Notes: generated by a model not told the origin, from the sequence alone. Counted from the first letter of the stretch, positions 15,599 through 25,800 are shown. The stretch is DNA of 64,000 bases from an uncultured Pirellulaceae bacterium (GCA_938083195.1 CALKCK010000004.1:62001-126000), one strand, 5' to 3'. Made by a program: numbers and translations.

Positions 15599-18400
15599 AT
15601 GAAGGAGGCTTTGGTTTCTGTCGGGGCACTCATGCGATGCGTCGGCTTTGCTGTTCTTTGTTTGATGGTTCCGTTTGCAAGTCTTGCCGCTCAAGACGAA
15701 AGTCAACGACAGCGACTAGAGTTTGACCCGCTTCCCGCCCTTCCAGATGCGATTGGTGTGGCTGGTCCAATTGTGGGTATTGATCAAGACCGACTAATCG
15801 TGGCCGGCGGTGCAAATTTTGCGAGCCCCGATAACCCAGAGTTGTGGGATCTTCCCAAAATCTATCACAATCGCATTTGGGTTATGGAGGCGGGTCGTGA
15901 TCTTTCATCACCGACTTATACATGGACAGCCCCTGATAAGTCTTTGGTTCTAAGTGAGGAGATTGGCTATGCGTCGGTGGTGAGTACCGAGCGTGGCGTG
16001 TTGGTTTTAGGCGGGGAAAATGCCAACGGCCTGACCGCGCGGGCTTATCTGTTGAACGTGCGAAAAAAGCAATCGGGTGTTGGGTTTGACGTAGTCGAAT
16101 TCGATCAGCAAATTCCTGATTTACCCGCGGCCTGCAAAGGTGGCGGGGCGGCTGTTATTGGAGATTACGTTTATTTGGTTGCTGGGGAGATGCTCGATGC
16201 CGCTGGTGTTGCCAATGGCAGTCGCGTTATTTGGAGACTCAATTTAAAGAAGGTTTCTCTTGATCCAGAATTGGACGTTAACCAACAAACTGAGCTCTGG
16301 GAACCGCTTCCAGGATGGCCGACCGAAGGACCACCGCGAATGTTCCCATTAGTGTCATCCCAGCATGATGGATTTACAGACCGACTGTTAGTTTTCAGTG
16401 GGCGTTATTTTCCTGAAGGTAAAGATCATGCCGATGCGAATAATTTGAAGTTTTTAACGGATGCTTGGTCGTTTGATCCTGCTCGGTTTTCGGGCAAGGG
16501 TGACGACGGTGACAACTCCGGTTCATGGAAAAAAATTGCTGATTGCCCCGTCCCCATGACGGCTGGGACTGCGGTGGCGTATGGCCCGGCTCATGTTGTC
16601 GTGCCGGGCTATGCAACGGGTGAGATTCTAGCAACGCAGCTGAAATCCGGGATTCCGATGAGAGATTTCGATCATCCCGGTTTTCCTAAAATCGCTTACG
16701 CCTATCACACGATTACGGATAGCTGGACAGAGTTTGGAGCGATGCCAGCTAACCAGGTGACAACGCCAGCGGTTCGTTGGGGGAAAGATTTGTTTTTAGT
16801 AAGTGGTGAAGTTCGACCGCGTGTGAGGACACGTCAGGTTTGGCGGATTAAGGTACTGGAAAACAAAAAGGAATTCGGGTTGCTCAACATGACTGTCGTT
16901 GTGCTCTATCTAATTGCGATGGTCGGAGTGGGAGTGTTTTTTTCTTTCAGGAATTCTTCGACCGAAGATTATTTCCGAGGTGGGAAATCGATTCCATGGT
17001 GGGCAGCCGGTTGCAGTATTTTCGCGACGATGCTGAGTTCGATCACCTATATGGCAGTGCCTGCCAAGGCCTTCGCACAGGATTGGGTTTACGCGTTGGG
17101 AAGCTCTCTAATTCTTTGCGTCGTGCCGATCGCAGTTTATGTTGCACTTCCATTTTTTCGGCGAATCGACGCAACCAGTGCTTATGAGTACCTTGAATTG
17201 AGGTTCAATCGGGCGGCGCGTTTGGTTGGTTCGGGTAGCTTCAGTTTGTTTCATATTTTTCGAATGGGCGTGGTCTTAGCATTAGCGGCACTTGCTTTGG
17301 CGAGTGTGACACCGCTGAACCCTGCTCAGTGTGTTTTAGTGATGGGTGGTTTATCAATTGTTTATTGCACGCTGGGCGGAATAGAAGCTGTCATTTGGAC
17401 GGATACGATTCAGACGTTTGTACTCATTGGCGGGGCGCTTGCCTGCATCTTTTTTGCGTTGAATGGCGCTGATTCAGGCAGTTTTGCCGAAGCGACCGAA
17501 GCTGGTAAATTTCATTTAGTAAACTTTGAGTTCGGTACCGACTCTTTTGCGATTATGGCGGTTTGGGTAGTGGTCCTAGGTGGTTTTGGTCAAAATCTTG
17601 CGAGCTATACGGCTGACCAAGCAGTGGTTCAGCGTTATATGACTACCCCCGATCAACACCTTGCCGCGCGTTCCATTTGGCTCAATGGACTCATGGCAAT
17701 CCCTGCGGCAGCTATCTTCTTTGGAATGGGCACTGCGTTTTGGATGTTCTATCGCTCTCACCCTGAGAATTTAGATCCAACCATTGCCGCGGATCGGATC
17801 ATGCCGCATTTTATCAGTCAAGAGCTGCCCATTGGCATTGCTGGTTTAGTGGTTGCCGGGATTTTCGCAGCCGCCCAATCCACAGTTTCAACCAGCATGA
17901 ATTCTGGTGCAACTACCATCGTGACAGATTTTCTAAAGCCCGCATTCAGGTTGTCTAATGAGCGTCAAGCTTTATGGCTCGCGCGGGTGGTTACGTTGGC
18001 CATGGGATTGTTAGGAACAGCGGCGGGATTGATTTTTATCGATCCGGGAATCAAGAGTTTATTTGATGAGTTTATTGGAATCCTCGGGATGTTTTTGGGT
18101 GTGCTCGCTGGTTTGTTCGCGCTGGGGGCAACGACTCGACGCGCCAACGGCGTTGGGAGTTTGATCGGTGCACTGTCGGCGATACTGTTTATGATCGCTT
18201 TATTTTTTGCTGCTAAGGATAACCCAGTGGGAATCTTCTTCCGTGGCTGGTTTGATTTCTTTGGTTTAGAAATTTACCGAGTCAATGGTTATCTTTATGC
18301 TTTCATCGGAATCACGGTTTGCTATTTAATTGGTTACATCGCGAGTCTGCTTTTTGGAAGACAGACGAAAGATATTACCGGGCTGACTTTATGGAAATAG
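15599..18400 (+). CDS. Periplasmic Kelch-type mutarotase (NanM-like) fused to a sodium/solute symporter
   Basis: The ATG at 15599 was chosen because it gives a clean signal peptide (MKEALVSVGALM...SLAAQ) and has a G-rich stretch just upstream. An ATG at 15560 overlaps nanA by 14 bp and adds 13 residues. The first ~420 residues are a Kelch propeller like N-acetylneuraminate epimerase NanM (VAGGANF, VLGGENANG, VFSGRYFPEG, LFLVSGEVRP). The remaining ~510 residues are a sodium:solute symporter with about 13 membrane helices, starting at FGLLNMTVVVLY and including STEDYFRGGKSIPWW and YTADQAVVQRYM. The propeller lies outside the membrane and feeds the transporter. The protein would equilibrate sialic-acid anomers and import them with Na+ for NanA. 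Confidence 0.9.
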   Translation: MKEALVSVGALMRCVGFAVLCLMVPFASLAAQDESQRQRLEFDPLPALPDAIGVAGPIVGIDQDRLIVAGGANFASPDNPELWDLPKIYHNRIWVMEAGRDLSSPTYTWTAPDKSLVLSEEIGYASVVSTERGVLVLGGENANGLTARAYLLNVRKKQSGVGFDVVEFDQQIPDLPAACKGGGAAVIGDYVYLVAGEMLDAAGVANGSRVIWRLNLKKVSLDPELDVNQQTELWEPLPGWPTEGPPRMFPLVSSQHDGFTDRLLVFSGRYFPEGKDHADANNLKFLTDAWSFDPARFSGKGDDGDNSGSWKKIADCPVPMTAGTAVAYGPAHVVVPGYATGEILATQLKSGIPMRDFDHPGFPKIAYAYHTITDSWTEFGAMPANQVTTPAVRWGKDLFLVSGEVRPRVRTRQVWRIKVLENKKEFGLLNMTVVVLYLIAMVGVGVFFSFRNSSTEDYFRGGKSIPWWAAGCSIFATMLSSITYMAVPAKAFAQDWVYALGSSLILCVVPIAVYVALPFFRRIDATSAYEYLELRFNRAARLVGSGSFSLFHIFRMGVVLALAALALASVTPLNPAQCVLVMGGLSIVYCTLGGIEAVIWTDTIQTFVLIGGALACIFFALNGADSGSFAEATEAGKFHLVNFEFGTDSFAIMAVWVVVLGGFGQNLASYTADQAVVQRYMTTPDQHLAARSIWLNGLMAIPAAAIFFGMGTAFWMFYRSHPENLDPTIAADRIMPHFISQELPIGIAGLVVAGIFAAAQSTVSTSMNSGATTIVTDFLKPAFRLSNERQALWLARVVTLAMGLLGTAAGLIFIDPGIKSLFDEFIGILGMFLGVLAGLFALGATTRRANGVGSLIGALSAILFMIALFFAAKDNPVGIFFRGWFDFFGLEIYRVNGYLYAFIGITVCYLIGYIASLLFGRQTKDITGLTLWK

Positions 18401-18451
18401 TCAAGTGATTGGTGAGGCGATCGGAGTGCCGTCAATCGGCAAGAGACTTGT

Positions 18452-18727
18452 TTAGTTAGCGGGCTTCTTTTTTTTCTCTAGCGTTTTCAGAAGCAATCGT
18501 AAGGCAAAGCAGAAGGGGATAATAGAAGTTACGACGACCAGTACGATCGTAATCAGCCAATTTTGGTCACTGGTATCCCGATTGGAGTAGGCAAGAACAT
18601 TAAGCCAGAAATTAAAAACACTCCACATTAAAATACTACAGCAGACAAGCAACGCCGCTAAGTAACCAATCACTGCCTGGAGGTTTTTCGCGGTCATTGG
18701 TTTGGGTTTAATTTCTTGTGCAGTCAT
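18452..18727 (-). CDS. Small two-helix membrane protein, unknown function
   Basis: This is a 91-residue protein with two hydrophobic helices, at about residues 18-48 and 58-80. A short polar loop (SNRDTSDQNW) lies between them, and the C-terminus is lysine-rich (TLEKKKKPAN). I do not recognise a family. It lies about 60 bp downstream of the zinc-ribbon membrane protein on the same strand and is likely cotranscribed with it. It is convergent with the symporter fusion. Confidence 0.65.
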   Translation of the reverse strand: MTAQEIKPKPMTAKNLQAVIGYLAALLVCCSILMWSVFNFWLNVLAYSNRDTSDQNWLITIVLVVVTSIIPFCFALRLLLKTLEKKKKPAN

Positions 18728-18787
18728 TGGTCTTGAATCGATTTTTTACGAGGAAATGGTCATTTGTTGGGCTAAGCATTTGAATGT

Positions 18788-20533
18788 TTAGTCATCCAGC
18801 GGTTCGATAGTTACGCGGCCACAATGCCAACCGCAGGTGGCCGCAAAAAGTGCTGTGATCATCCCGTTTAGGAAAACGCCTGGAATCGTCAAAGCAAGAT
18901 TTAAGGGATGAGGCATGAATTCAAACTGACGAATTAGCAAAAACAGTCCGCTAAATAATGCTGCGATAACAAAGATGGCGATCAACTGGTAAAACGATTT
19001 CCATAATTGAATGGTTTCAGCGTTGGTTTGAAACGCATCGATGTTGACAATGTTGAACGGGCTTCGACTATACCAGACACTGGTCAAGAACAACGGTGCT
19101 ATGAGCAATTGCATTGGTAGCTGAAGGACAGGAAGGAACAGCATGATGATTCCGGCGGCGATGAAGCTAAATCCGAAAACTAGCAATGTCGAGGTGAGCT
19201 CATTAAAGCCGTTGTTTTTCCATGAGTTGACGGTTTTGTATCCCAAGGCTGTGTCGCGAAAAATGTACGCGGACGTGTACAAAAGGACTAGCCAGCCGAT
19301 CAGGTATGGCCCGACTCCAAAAAGGAACCAAGTTGCAAAAGTGAAAAATTGTTCAACGGCTTTCGCGTCTGATTCGCTCTCTGGTGAGACGTTTGATGGG
19401 GAAATAGACTCCATCAGTACCGCGCCGGTGCACATTAGCAACATCGCAATTGCAAATCGCCAGATTGTATTCCTTGCTAAAAGCGCGCGTATGGCGGATT
19501 TGATTTGAGTTCCCAAATCAGTGGAGGGGAAGTCTTTGGAATCCGTATCTTCAGAACTTCCTCGGTGGCTAAAGACGGTGCCTTGCTCAGCCGTTCTTTG
19601 TTTTTGTTGCGCTTTTTCAAGTCGTTCACGACGAGACTTGGGTGATAACTCTCTTCCCTTTTTAATTGGCGGAAGCTCGGTCTTGCCTTTTCGTGTTGCG
19701 GCTGGCGCTGGCTGGGCCGCCGGAGGATGACTAGGCGCGACCGCTTGTGGGTCCGCTTCGTCAGAATCGTCTTCTGGTTCTAGGATTAATTCGTCGCTGG
19801 GTTGTTCGGCCGCCGGTGGCTTCTTGGGAGCCAATAGATCCTCGGAAGGGCCGTCGAGTCCGTAGGTTGGATCGATATCTATTTTGGGTTTTTCTATCGG
19901 TTCACTAAGTTTCAATTCGTCGTTATCCGTATTCCCTTTAGAGCTGTCGTTGGTTTTTGGAGACGTGGGTTGTTGCCAAATTGGTTTCTGGGCTTTGCGC
20001 TTTGCCGGTGGATCAATGGGAATCTTTGTAAAGCACTCGGGGCACTCAATCGTGGTGCCAATTTTGTCTGCTTCGATGTGGATCAGCGAATCGCAAACTC
20101 GACAAGTAATGCTATGTGCGGAATATTCTCCGTAGAGGCCTTCGAGCCCTTCGATCTTAAGGGGGGCATTGGGGTCGGTTTCCTCTTCCTCTTCCACCGG
20201 CAACGCGTCGTCTACCACATTTTGGAGACTTTCCTCGTCGGCGAGTTCTAGTCCGTTGCTGTCCTTGTCGTGAATCTCTATGGGGGTGGCGTCGAGAGCA
20301 GGTTCTGGACTTGAATTATTGAAATCTTCGGCTTCGATGGGGCTCAATTTCAATTCTGAAGTTTCCTCATCAAAGATATTTTCAAAGAGGTTCGCGACAA
20401 CGGAGTCCTCAGGGACGACGACAGTCCGCACGCATTCCGGGCAAATCACACGCTGGCCGGATTTGTTCGAGCTAACCGAAATCTTAGCGTTGCATTCTTG
20501 GCATTCAAATTCAATATTATTAGCGTCGGCCAA
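18788..20533 (-). CDS. Zinc-ribbon multi-pass membrane protein, unknown function
   Basis: The 581-residue protein starts with two zinc ribbons: CQEC with CPEC in the first 35 residues, and CRVC with CPEC about 110 residues later. A long acidic, proline-rich, low-complexity linker follows (for example EPEDDSDEADPQAV). The C-terminal ~230 residues contain about six hydrophobic segments, starting near FAIAMLLMCTGAVLM. Proteins of this layout, with an N-terminal cytoplasmic zinc ribbon and a C-terminal membrane domain, are common in planctomycetes and uncharacterised. The ribbons could bind nucleic acid or protein, but nothing here decides. Confidence 0.75.
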   Translation of the reverse strand: MADANNIEFECQECNAKISVSSNKSGQRVICPECVRTVVVPEDSVVANLFENIFDEETSELKLSPIEAEDFNNSSPEPALDATPIEIHDKDSNGLELADEESLQNVVDDALPVEEEEETDPNAPLKIEGLEGLYGEYSAHSITCRVCDSLIHIEADKIGTTIECPECFTKIPIDPPAKRKAQKPIWQQPTSPKTNDSSKGNTDNDELKLSEPIEKPKIDIDPTYGLDGPSEDLLAPKKPPAAEQPSDELILEPEDDSDEADPQAVAPSHPPAAQPAPAATRKGKTELPPIKKGRELSPKSRRERLEKAQQKQRTAEQGTVFSHRGSSEDTDSKDFPSTDLGTQIKSAIRALLARNTIWRFAIAMLLMCTGAVLMESISPSNVSPESESDAKAVEQFFTFATWFLFGVGPYLIGWLVLLYTSAYIFRDTALGYKTVNSWKNNGFNELTSTLLVFGFSFIAAGIIMLFLPVLQLPMQLLIAPLFLTSVWYSRSPFNIVNIDAFQTNAETIQLWKSFYQLIAIFVIAALFSGLFLLIRQFEFMPHPLNLALTIPGVFLNGMITALFAATCGWHCGRVTIEPLDD

Positions 20534-21007
20534 TTTTCAACCTCGAATCTTTCAGCTACTTAGATAAGTTCCGCCGCATTGTGAAGCATATTGTACGTTC
20601 ACTCAATGCGATAATGGCATTTTCGATCGAGCGACCCCAATTTTATCGTGAAATTATCCTTTGTTTTTACGGCTTGAGTTTTACCTGATTCTTGATTTTT
20701 AGCTGACGGCCAGATCTGTTTTGTCAGTTTATACAGGGTTTTTCTAAAGTTTGATTCCGAGCTGGAGTTTGAGTTCGAGATTTTGATTCTGTCGAAAGTG
20801 CGGCCGATAGAGGTTGGCTGACTAGGAAATACACGGTTCAGAAAGAGGCAATTGCCAGTTGCCGGTTTATCTACGAAAATGGGGTGTCACTCTGGACGAT
20901 GTGCGAGCGGGCGGGGCTTGTGTCTCCAACTCGTTTTACGGTGGTAGAGTTTCACAGTTGGTTTACCCAAACCGTTTTTTCTGAAATGCTTCGGAGTCTG
21001 CTCAAGA
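20534..21007. other. Intergenic region between divergent genes, no gene seen
   Basis: This 474-bp stretch separates the zinc-ribbon protein from NAD+ synthetase. An open frame at 20884-21165 overlaps nadE, has no recognisable content and was not called. No clear promoter pair, hairpin or RNA gene was found. Promoters for both flanking genes must lie here. Confidence 0.5.
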
Positions 21008-23008
21008 ATGAGATTGTTAAAAATTGCCGCCGGTGTCCTAAATCAAACGCCGCTCGATTGGTTAGGGAATCGAGAAAATATTCTCGCCGCGATTGCATCA
21101 GCGCAATCGGAGCAGGTAGGGGTTCTCTGCTTACCGGAATTGTGCATTACGGGATACGGCTGTGAGGACGCGTTTCACTCCTCCGGGGTTCATGCGACGG
21201 CGCTTGAGATGTTGCAATCGATTGTCCCGGAAACCAAGGGGATTGCTGTTTCGGTGGGGCTCCCCGTGACGTACGCGGGTGGCGTTTTTAATGTTGCGGC
21301 GCTTTTAGTCGACGGTCGGATTGCCGGGTTTGTTGGGAAACAACATTTGGCCGGTGACGGTATTCATTACGAGCCTCGTTGGTTCAAAGCGTGGCCTGCG
21401 GGAGTTCGAGGCGAAATTGAGATCAATGGATTTCAATATCCGATTGGCGATGTACTCTTTGATGTTGGTGGTATTCGAATTGGGTTTGAAATCTGTGAAG
21501 ATGCTTGGGTTGGGAATCGCCCAGGTGGAAACCTTGCCAGTAAGGGTACGGATATTATTTTGAATCCTAGTGCCAGCCATTTTGCGTTTGGCAAACATGC
21601 GGTTCGGCAACGTTTTGTGTTGGAGGGGAGTCGCGCCTTTAACGTCACCTATGTCTATGCCAATCTTGTCGGTAATGAATCGGGCAGAGCCATTTTTGAC
21701 GGTGATGCGATGATTGCATCAGGCGGGCAGATGCAGGCAGTCGGGAAGCGATTCTCTTATCGTTCAACGGTACTGACGACAGCCATTGTTAATATCGACG
21801 TAACTCGAATGGCGAGGGCTAGAAGCGGCTCTTTCGAGCCTGAAATCGACGGTGACGAATCGGATGTGATTCAGATGCCGATTGATTTTCCTACGGTCGG
21901 TCCAGCAGTCGAAAAGCCCGAACGAGAATCGTGGATGGCTGGAGTAACGGTGAAGGAGGAAGAGTTCACGCGAGCTGTTTGTCTAGGGTTGTTCGATTAT
22001 ATGAGGAAAAGTCACTCGCGTGGATTTGTCGTTTCGTTAAGTGGCGGTTGCGACTCGGCGAGTGTCGTTGCCTTGATTGCCACTATGTTCAAGCTGGCGA
22101 ACACGGAGTTGGGGTTTGAGGACTTATTGGATCGGATTGGTTTGTTTGCGAGTGATGTGAACAAGCCATCGGAGGTCAGGGAGTTGGTGCAGCGTTTACT
22201 GACAACCGTTTATCAATCGACAAAAAATAGCGGACCCGTAACACGGTCTGCCGCGATGGAGGTTGCCACGGCAGTAAATGCAACCCATTATGAATTTGAT
22301 GTCGATGGCATTGTCGATGCGTACCGAAAGATTGTGAGTTCGGCGATTGGTGAGAAGCTGACTTGGGAAAAGCATGATATTACATTGCAAAACATTCAGG
22401 CGAGAGTGCGGTCTCCGGGAGTATGGATGCTTGCGAACCTAAACAACGCATTGTTGATTTCGACAAGCAACCGGAGCGAGGCGGCCGTTGGTTACGCGAC
22501 GATGGACGGAGATACATCTGGTGGCCTGAGTCCGATTGCTGGGATCGACAAGGCGTTTCTTCGGAAATGGCTGATTTGGATGGAGCAGCAGGGGCCGAAT
22601 GAAATTGGAGCGATTCCAGCGTTAAATTCAGTAAACCAACAACAGCCAACTGCTGAGCTTCGGCCACTCGAAGACAATCAGACCGACGAAGATGATTTGA
22701 TGCCATATGATGTGTTGGATCTGATTGAGAGACTGGCCATTCGGGACAAGATGATGCCGATTGAAGTTTTTGATCAGATTGTTACCGAATTTCCAAACTA
22801 CGAGAGGGGCCAGTTGGGGAAATGGGTGATTCGATTTTTCCGTCTCTGGTGTCGGAACCAATGGAAGCGTGAGCGATACGCTCCTTCATTCCATCTCGAT
22901 GATGAAAACCTCGATCCAAAAACTTGGTGCCGTTTCCCAATCCTTTCTGGCGGCTACGATTTTGAAATCGAACAGCTCAAAACTTACCTTCAAGAAGGTG
23001 GATTCTAG
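21008..23008 (+). CDS. nadE: Glutamine-dependent NAD+ synthetase
   Basis: The protein has 666 residues, the two-domain form that uses glutamine. Residues 1-290 are a nitrilase-type glutaminase with glutamate in LCLPELCITGYG, lysine in FVGKQHLAGDG and cysteine in GFEICEDAW. Residues ~310-666 are the synthetase, with the PP-loop SGGCDS at 345-350 and STSNRSEAAVGYATMDGDTSGG, which binds NaAD and ATP. It amidates nicotinic acid adenine dinucleotide to NAD+, the last step of NAD synthesis, using ammonia channelled from glutamine. It is followed after 92 bp by a phosphate acyltransferase on the same strand. Confidence 0.95.
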   Translation: MRLLKIAAGVLNQTPLDWLGNRENILAAIASAQSEQVGVLCLPELCITGYGCEDAFHSSGVHATALEMLQSIVPETKGIAVSVGLPVTYAGGVFNVAALLVDGRIAGFVGKQHLAGDGIHYEPRWFKAWPAGVRGEIEINGFQYPIGDVLFDVGGIRIGFEICEDAWVGNRPGGNLASKGTDIILNPSASHFAFGKHAVRQRFVLEGSRAFNVTYVYANLVGNESGRAIFDGDAMIASGGQMQAVGKRFSYRSTVLTTAIVNIDVTRMARARSGSFEPEIDGDESDVIQMPIDFPTVGPAVEKPERESWMAGVTVKEEEFTRAVCLGLFDYMRKSHSRGFVVSLSGGCDSASVVALIATMFKLANTELGFEDLLDRIGLFASDVNKPSEVRELVQRLLTTVYQSTKNSGPVTRSAAMEVATAVNATHYEFDVDGIVDAYRKIVSSAIGEKLTWEKHDITLQNIQARVRSPGVWMLANLNNALLISTSNRSEAAVGYATMDGDTSGGLSPIAGIDKAFLRKWLIWMEQQGPNEIGAIPALNSVNQQQPTAELRPLEDNQTDEDDLMPYDVLDLIERLAIRDKMMPIEVFDQIVTEFPNYERGQLGKWVIRFFRLWCRNQWKRERYAPSFHLDDENLDPKTWCRFPILSGGYDFEIEQLKTYLQEGGF

Positions 23009-23100
23009 CGAGCAAGCAGAGTATCTTTGCTGGGTAAATAATTCGTCGTATTTTTGACATGATATTTTTTGTGTGAAAGTCGTGAGGGAAAAATAATTTC

Positions 23101-24060
23101 ATGTCTAGTGTGATTGAAGAACTTCGCGCTCGGGCGTCCGAACGACCCCGTCGAATTTTGCTCCCGGAGACTCAGGATTCACGAATTCTGGAGGCGGCAA
23201 ATCTCATTCAAGAGCAGAAACTGGCAATACCGGTGGTTTTGGATCGTCAAGATTGTCCTGCGCGGGACGCATTGAACCGGTTTGAAGTCATTAGAAGTGA
23301 TGATGTGCAACTAGTGGAGGCTTGTGCCCATCAGTTGTTCGAAAATCGCGAACACAAAGGGATGTCTCGTGAGGCGGCGACGACAGCAGTTAGAGACCCT
23401 TTGTTGTATGCCGCATTGTTGGTGAAAATAGGTGCTGTGGATGGGGCGGTTGCTGGTAGTGTGGCAAGTACATCGAGCGTAATCCGAGCAGCGCTTCACG
23501 GCGTCGGAATGTCTAAAGATTGTAGGACGGTTTCCAGTTTCTTTTTGATGCAGTTTCCCGACCAGGCTGTGACCTTTTCAGATTGTGGAGTGGTCCCCAA
23601 TCCAGATGCTCGGCAGTTAGCGGAGATTGCCATCTCTGCAGCGCGAAGTCATCGAGTTTTAACGGGGCAAACACCTCGGGTTGCGATGTTGTCTTTTTCC
23701 ACTTTGGGGAGTGCCGAACACGAAGAGCTCGACAAGGTTCGCTTAGCCTTGGAATTTGTGAAACAACGGCAGCCAGAAATCATCATCGACGGTGAGATGC
23801 AATTCGATACGGCATGGGTCCCCGAAGTCGCCGCCCGGAAAGCACCTGGTTCACCCGTGGCGGGACAGGCCAATGTTTTTGTATTTCCAGATCTGAATTC
23901 GGGGAACATTGCCTACAAAATTGCCGAACGACTAGGAGGGGCGCAGGCACTTGGACCTTTAATCCAAGGTGTGCCGCGACCATTCATGGATTTGTCGCGA
24001 GGTTGCCAAATTCAGGATGTCGTTGATGTCGCCGTGATTGCTTCGATTCTAGCGGTGTGA
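23101..24060 (+). CDS. Phosphate acetyl/butyryl-transferase family protein
   Basis: This 319-residue protein covers the catalytic phosphotransacetylase domain alone (PTA_PTB family), without the regulatory P-loop domain of long E. coli-type Pta. Family blocks include RILLPETQDSRILEAA near the N-terminus, VDGAVAGSVASTSSVIRAAL, VVPNPDARQLAEIAISAA, DGEMQFDTAWVPEVA and VFVFPDLNSGNIAYKIAERLGGAQALGP. It interconverts acetyl-CoA and acetyl phosphate. No acetate kinase gene is next to it, so whether it forms acetyl phosphate for energy or works on another acyl-CoA is open. Confidence 0.9.
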   Translation: MSSVIEELRARASERPRRILLPETQDSRILEAANLIQEQKLAIPVVLDRQDCPARDALNRFEVIRSDDVQLVEACAHQLFENREHKGMSREAATTAVRDPLLYAALLVKIGAVDGAVAGSVASTSSVIRAALHGVGMSKDCRTVSSFFLMQFPDQAVTFSDCGVVPNPDARQLAEIAISAARSHRVLTGQTPRVAMLSFSTLGSAEHEELDKVRLALEFVKQRQPEIIIDGEMQFDTAWVPEVAARKAPGSPVAGQANVFVFPDLNSGNIAYKIAERLGGAQALGPLIQGVPRPFMDLSRGCQIQDVVDVAVIASILAV

Positions 24061-24198
24061 ATCTAACCAGTTTCACCAGACTCGTCCGGCGTTTCAGGTC
24101 TTGTCGCAAACGGTCGTGGTGTCCTGCTTGCTTCGTTCACCTGATGCCTAATCGGGTTCAGGAAAGGCCTCGGGTAAGAAAAATTGGGGCCATGAATG

Positions 24199-25800
24199 TC
24201 ACACCTGTAAAACACCCGTTCTGAAGGGCTCATCGTCTGCGTGTCGCGTAACTGTCTTGAGGGATTGGATCAGAGTTTTTCGTGTTTCTGAAGGGTTGAT
24301 GATTCCATCGACCCAGAGTCTGCCGGCGGCATAACGGATATCTGTCGAAGTGTCATAAGCCGATTGGACTTTATCTCGTAAAGCCTCCATTTCCTTGGCA
24401 TCAGGTTCTTGCCCGGCCCGTTTAAGCGCGGCGATGTTGATGTCAAGAATAACCTTCGCTGCCTGTTTTCCTCCCATAACGGCATAGCGAGCGTTGGGCC
24501 ATGCGTAGATAAAACGTGGATCAAACGCCTTTCCACACATTGCATAATTTCCCGCGCCGTAACTACCACCTGTAATGATCGTAATTTTAGGTACGCGGCT
24601 ATTGGAGATAACGTTGACTACTTTCGCACCAGCTCGAATGATACCTGCTTGTTCACTATCTCTTCCAACCATGAACCCCATCACGTCTTGTAGGAAAATG
24701 AGGGGCGTCCAGGTCTGATTGCAGTCCATGATGAATCGTGCTTCTTTGTCGGCACTGTCGTGATAAATCACGCCTCCGTACTGCATGCCTTCCTTTTCAG
24801 ATTTCACAACGGTCCGTTGGTTTGCCACGATTCCGACGTGGTGCCCTCCAATTTTTGCATAGCCGCAAACAATTGTTTGTCCGTATTCGGCTTTGTATTC
24901 TTGGAAGGAACTGCCGTCCACGAGGAACTGAATCAGGTCTCGCACGTCATAGCGAGATTGCGGATCCATGGGGATTTTGTCGTAGATTTTTTCGGAGTCC
25001 TCGGAGGGCTCGACCGACGTGTCGCAACGGAATTCACGAGCCGTAGGATCCTCAGGCAGCATGTCAACCAGGGATCGTAATCGAGCGATGGCAGCGTCGT
25101 CATCCGGCTCTTTAAAGTCGATCGTACCGCTGATTGCAGCGTGCATCGCGGCGCCGCCGAGTTCTTCAGATGAAACTTCCTGGCCAATTGCTGATTTAAC
25201 GAGTGCTGGCCCGGCGAGATAGAGTCCGCTTCCTTCGGTCATGACGAGTTTGTCACAGAGCACCGGCAAATATCCCCCGCCAGCAACGCAATTCCCCATG
25301 ATTGCTGCGAGTTGTGGAACTCCCATCGCTGAAATGACAGCGTTGTTCCGAAAGATCCGACCAAAATCATCTTCGTCTGGAAAAATTTCATCTTGGAGTG
25401 GTAGGAAAACACCTGCGGAATCAACCAAGTAGACCAGCGGGACTCGGCACTTCATGGCGATACGTTGTGCCCTAAGAACCTTCTTGCAGGTCATTGGAAA
25501 AAACGCGCCCGCCTTAATCGTAGCGTCATTGGCGATAATCATTACGGTCCGTCCGGAGACCGAACCCAGGCCACAGATCACGCCGGCGGATTTCGCCCCG
25601 CCCCAGTCGGAGTACATTTCCCAGCCGGCCCAGAGCCCAATTTCTTGCCAACTGGAAGGATCGTCCAAGAGTTTGGAGATCCGTTCTCTAGCGGTGAGTC
25701 GCTCTTTTTTATGTTGACGCTCAATCGCACGCAGGCCTCCGCCTAATTCAATGTCAGCCTGTTCGGAATCGAATCCATCAATTAATTCTTGCCAGTTCAT
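24199..25800 (-). CDS. Acyl-CoA carboxylase beta subunit (carboxyltransferase; methylcrotonyl-CoA or propionyl-CoA type)
   Basis: The protein has 533 residues with the two crotonase-fold halves of a biotin-dependent carboxyltransferase. The N-terminal ERQHKKERLTARERISKLLD, the oxyanion region GGYLPVLCDKLVMTEGSG, and C-terminal MGFMVGRDSEQAGIIRAGAK and GSYGAGNYAMCGKAFDPRF match methylcrotonyl-CoA carboxylase beta subunits more closely than propionyl-CoA ones. It transfers CO2 from carboxybiotin to an acyl-CoA. The partner subunit with biotin carboxylase and biotin carrier is not in the window. It lies about 70 bp downstream of the acyl-CoA dehydrogenase on the same strand, consistent with leucine or branched acyl-CoA breakdown. 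Confidence 0.88.
   Translation of the reverse strand: MNWQELIDGFDSEQADIELGGGLRAIERQHKKERLTARERISKLLDDPSSWQEIGLWAGWEMYSDWGGAKSAGVICGLGSVSGRTVMIIANDATIKAGAFFPMTCKKVLRAQRIAMKCRVPLVYLVDSAGVFLPLQDEIFPDEDDFGRIFRNNAVISAMGVPQLAAIMGNCVAGGGYLPVLCDKLVMTEGSGLYLAGPALVKSAIGQEVSSEELGGAAMHAAISGTIDFKEPDDDAAIARLRSLVDMLPEDPTAREFRCDTSVEPSEDSEKIYDKIPMDPQSRYDVRDLIQFLVDGSSFQEYKAEYGQTIVCGYAKIGGHHVGIVANQRTVVKSEKEGMQYGGVIYHDSADKEARFIMDCNQTWTPLIFLQDVMGFMVGRDSEQAGIIRAGAKVVNVISNSRVPKITIITGGSYGAGNYAMCGKAFDPRFIYAWPNARYAVMGGKQAAKVILDINIAALKRAGQEPDAKEMEALRDKVQSAYDTSTDIRYAAGRLWVDGIINPSETRKTLIQSLKTVTRHADDEPFRTGVLQV

Noticed and set aside
20884-21165. 93-residue open frame ahead of nadE
   Set aside because: It overlaps the nadE start in another frame, has no recognisable domain and no ribosome site.
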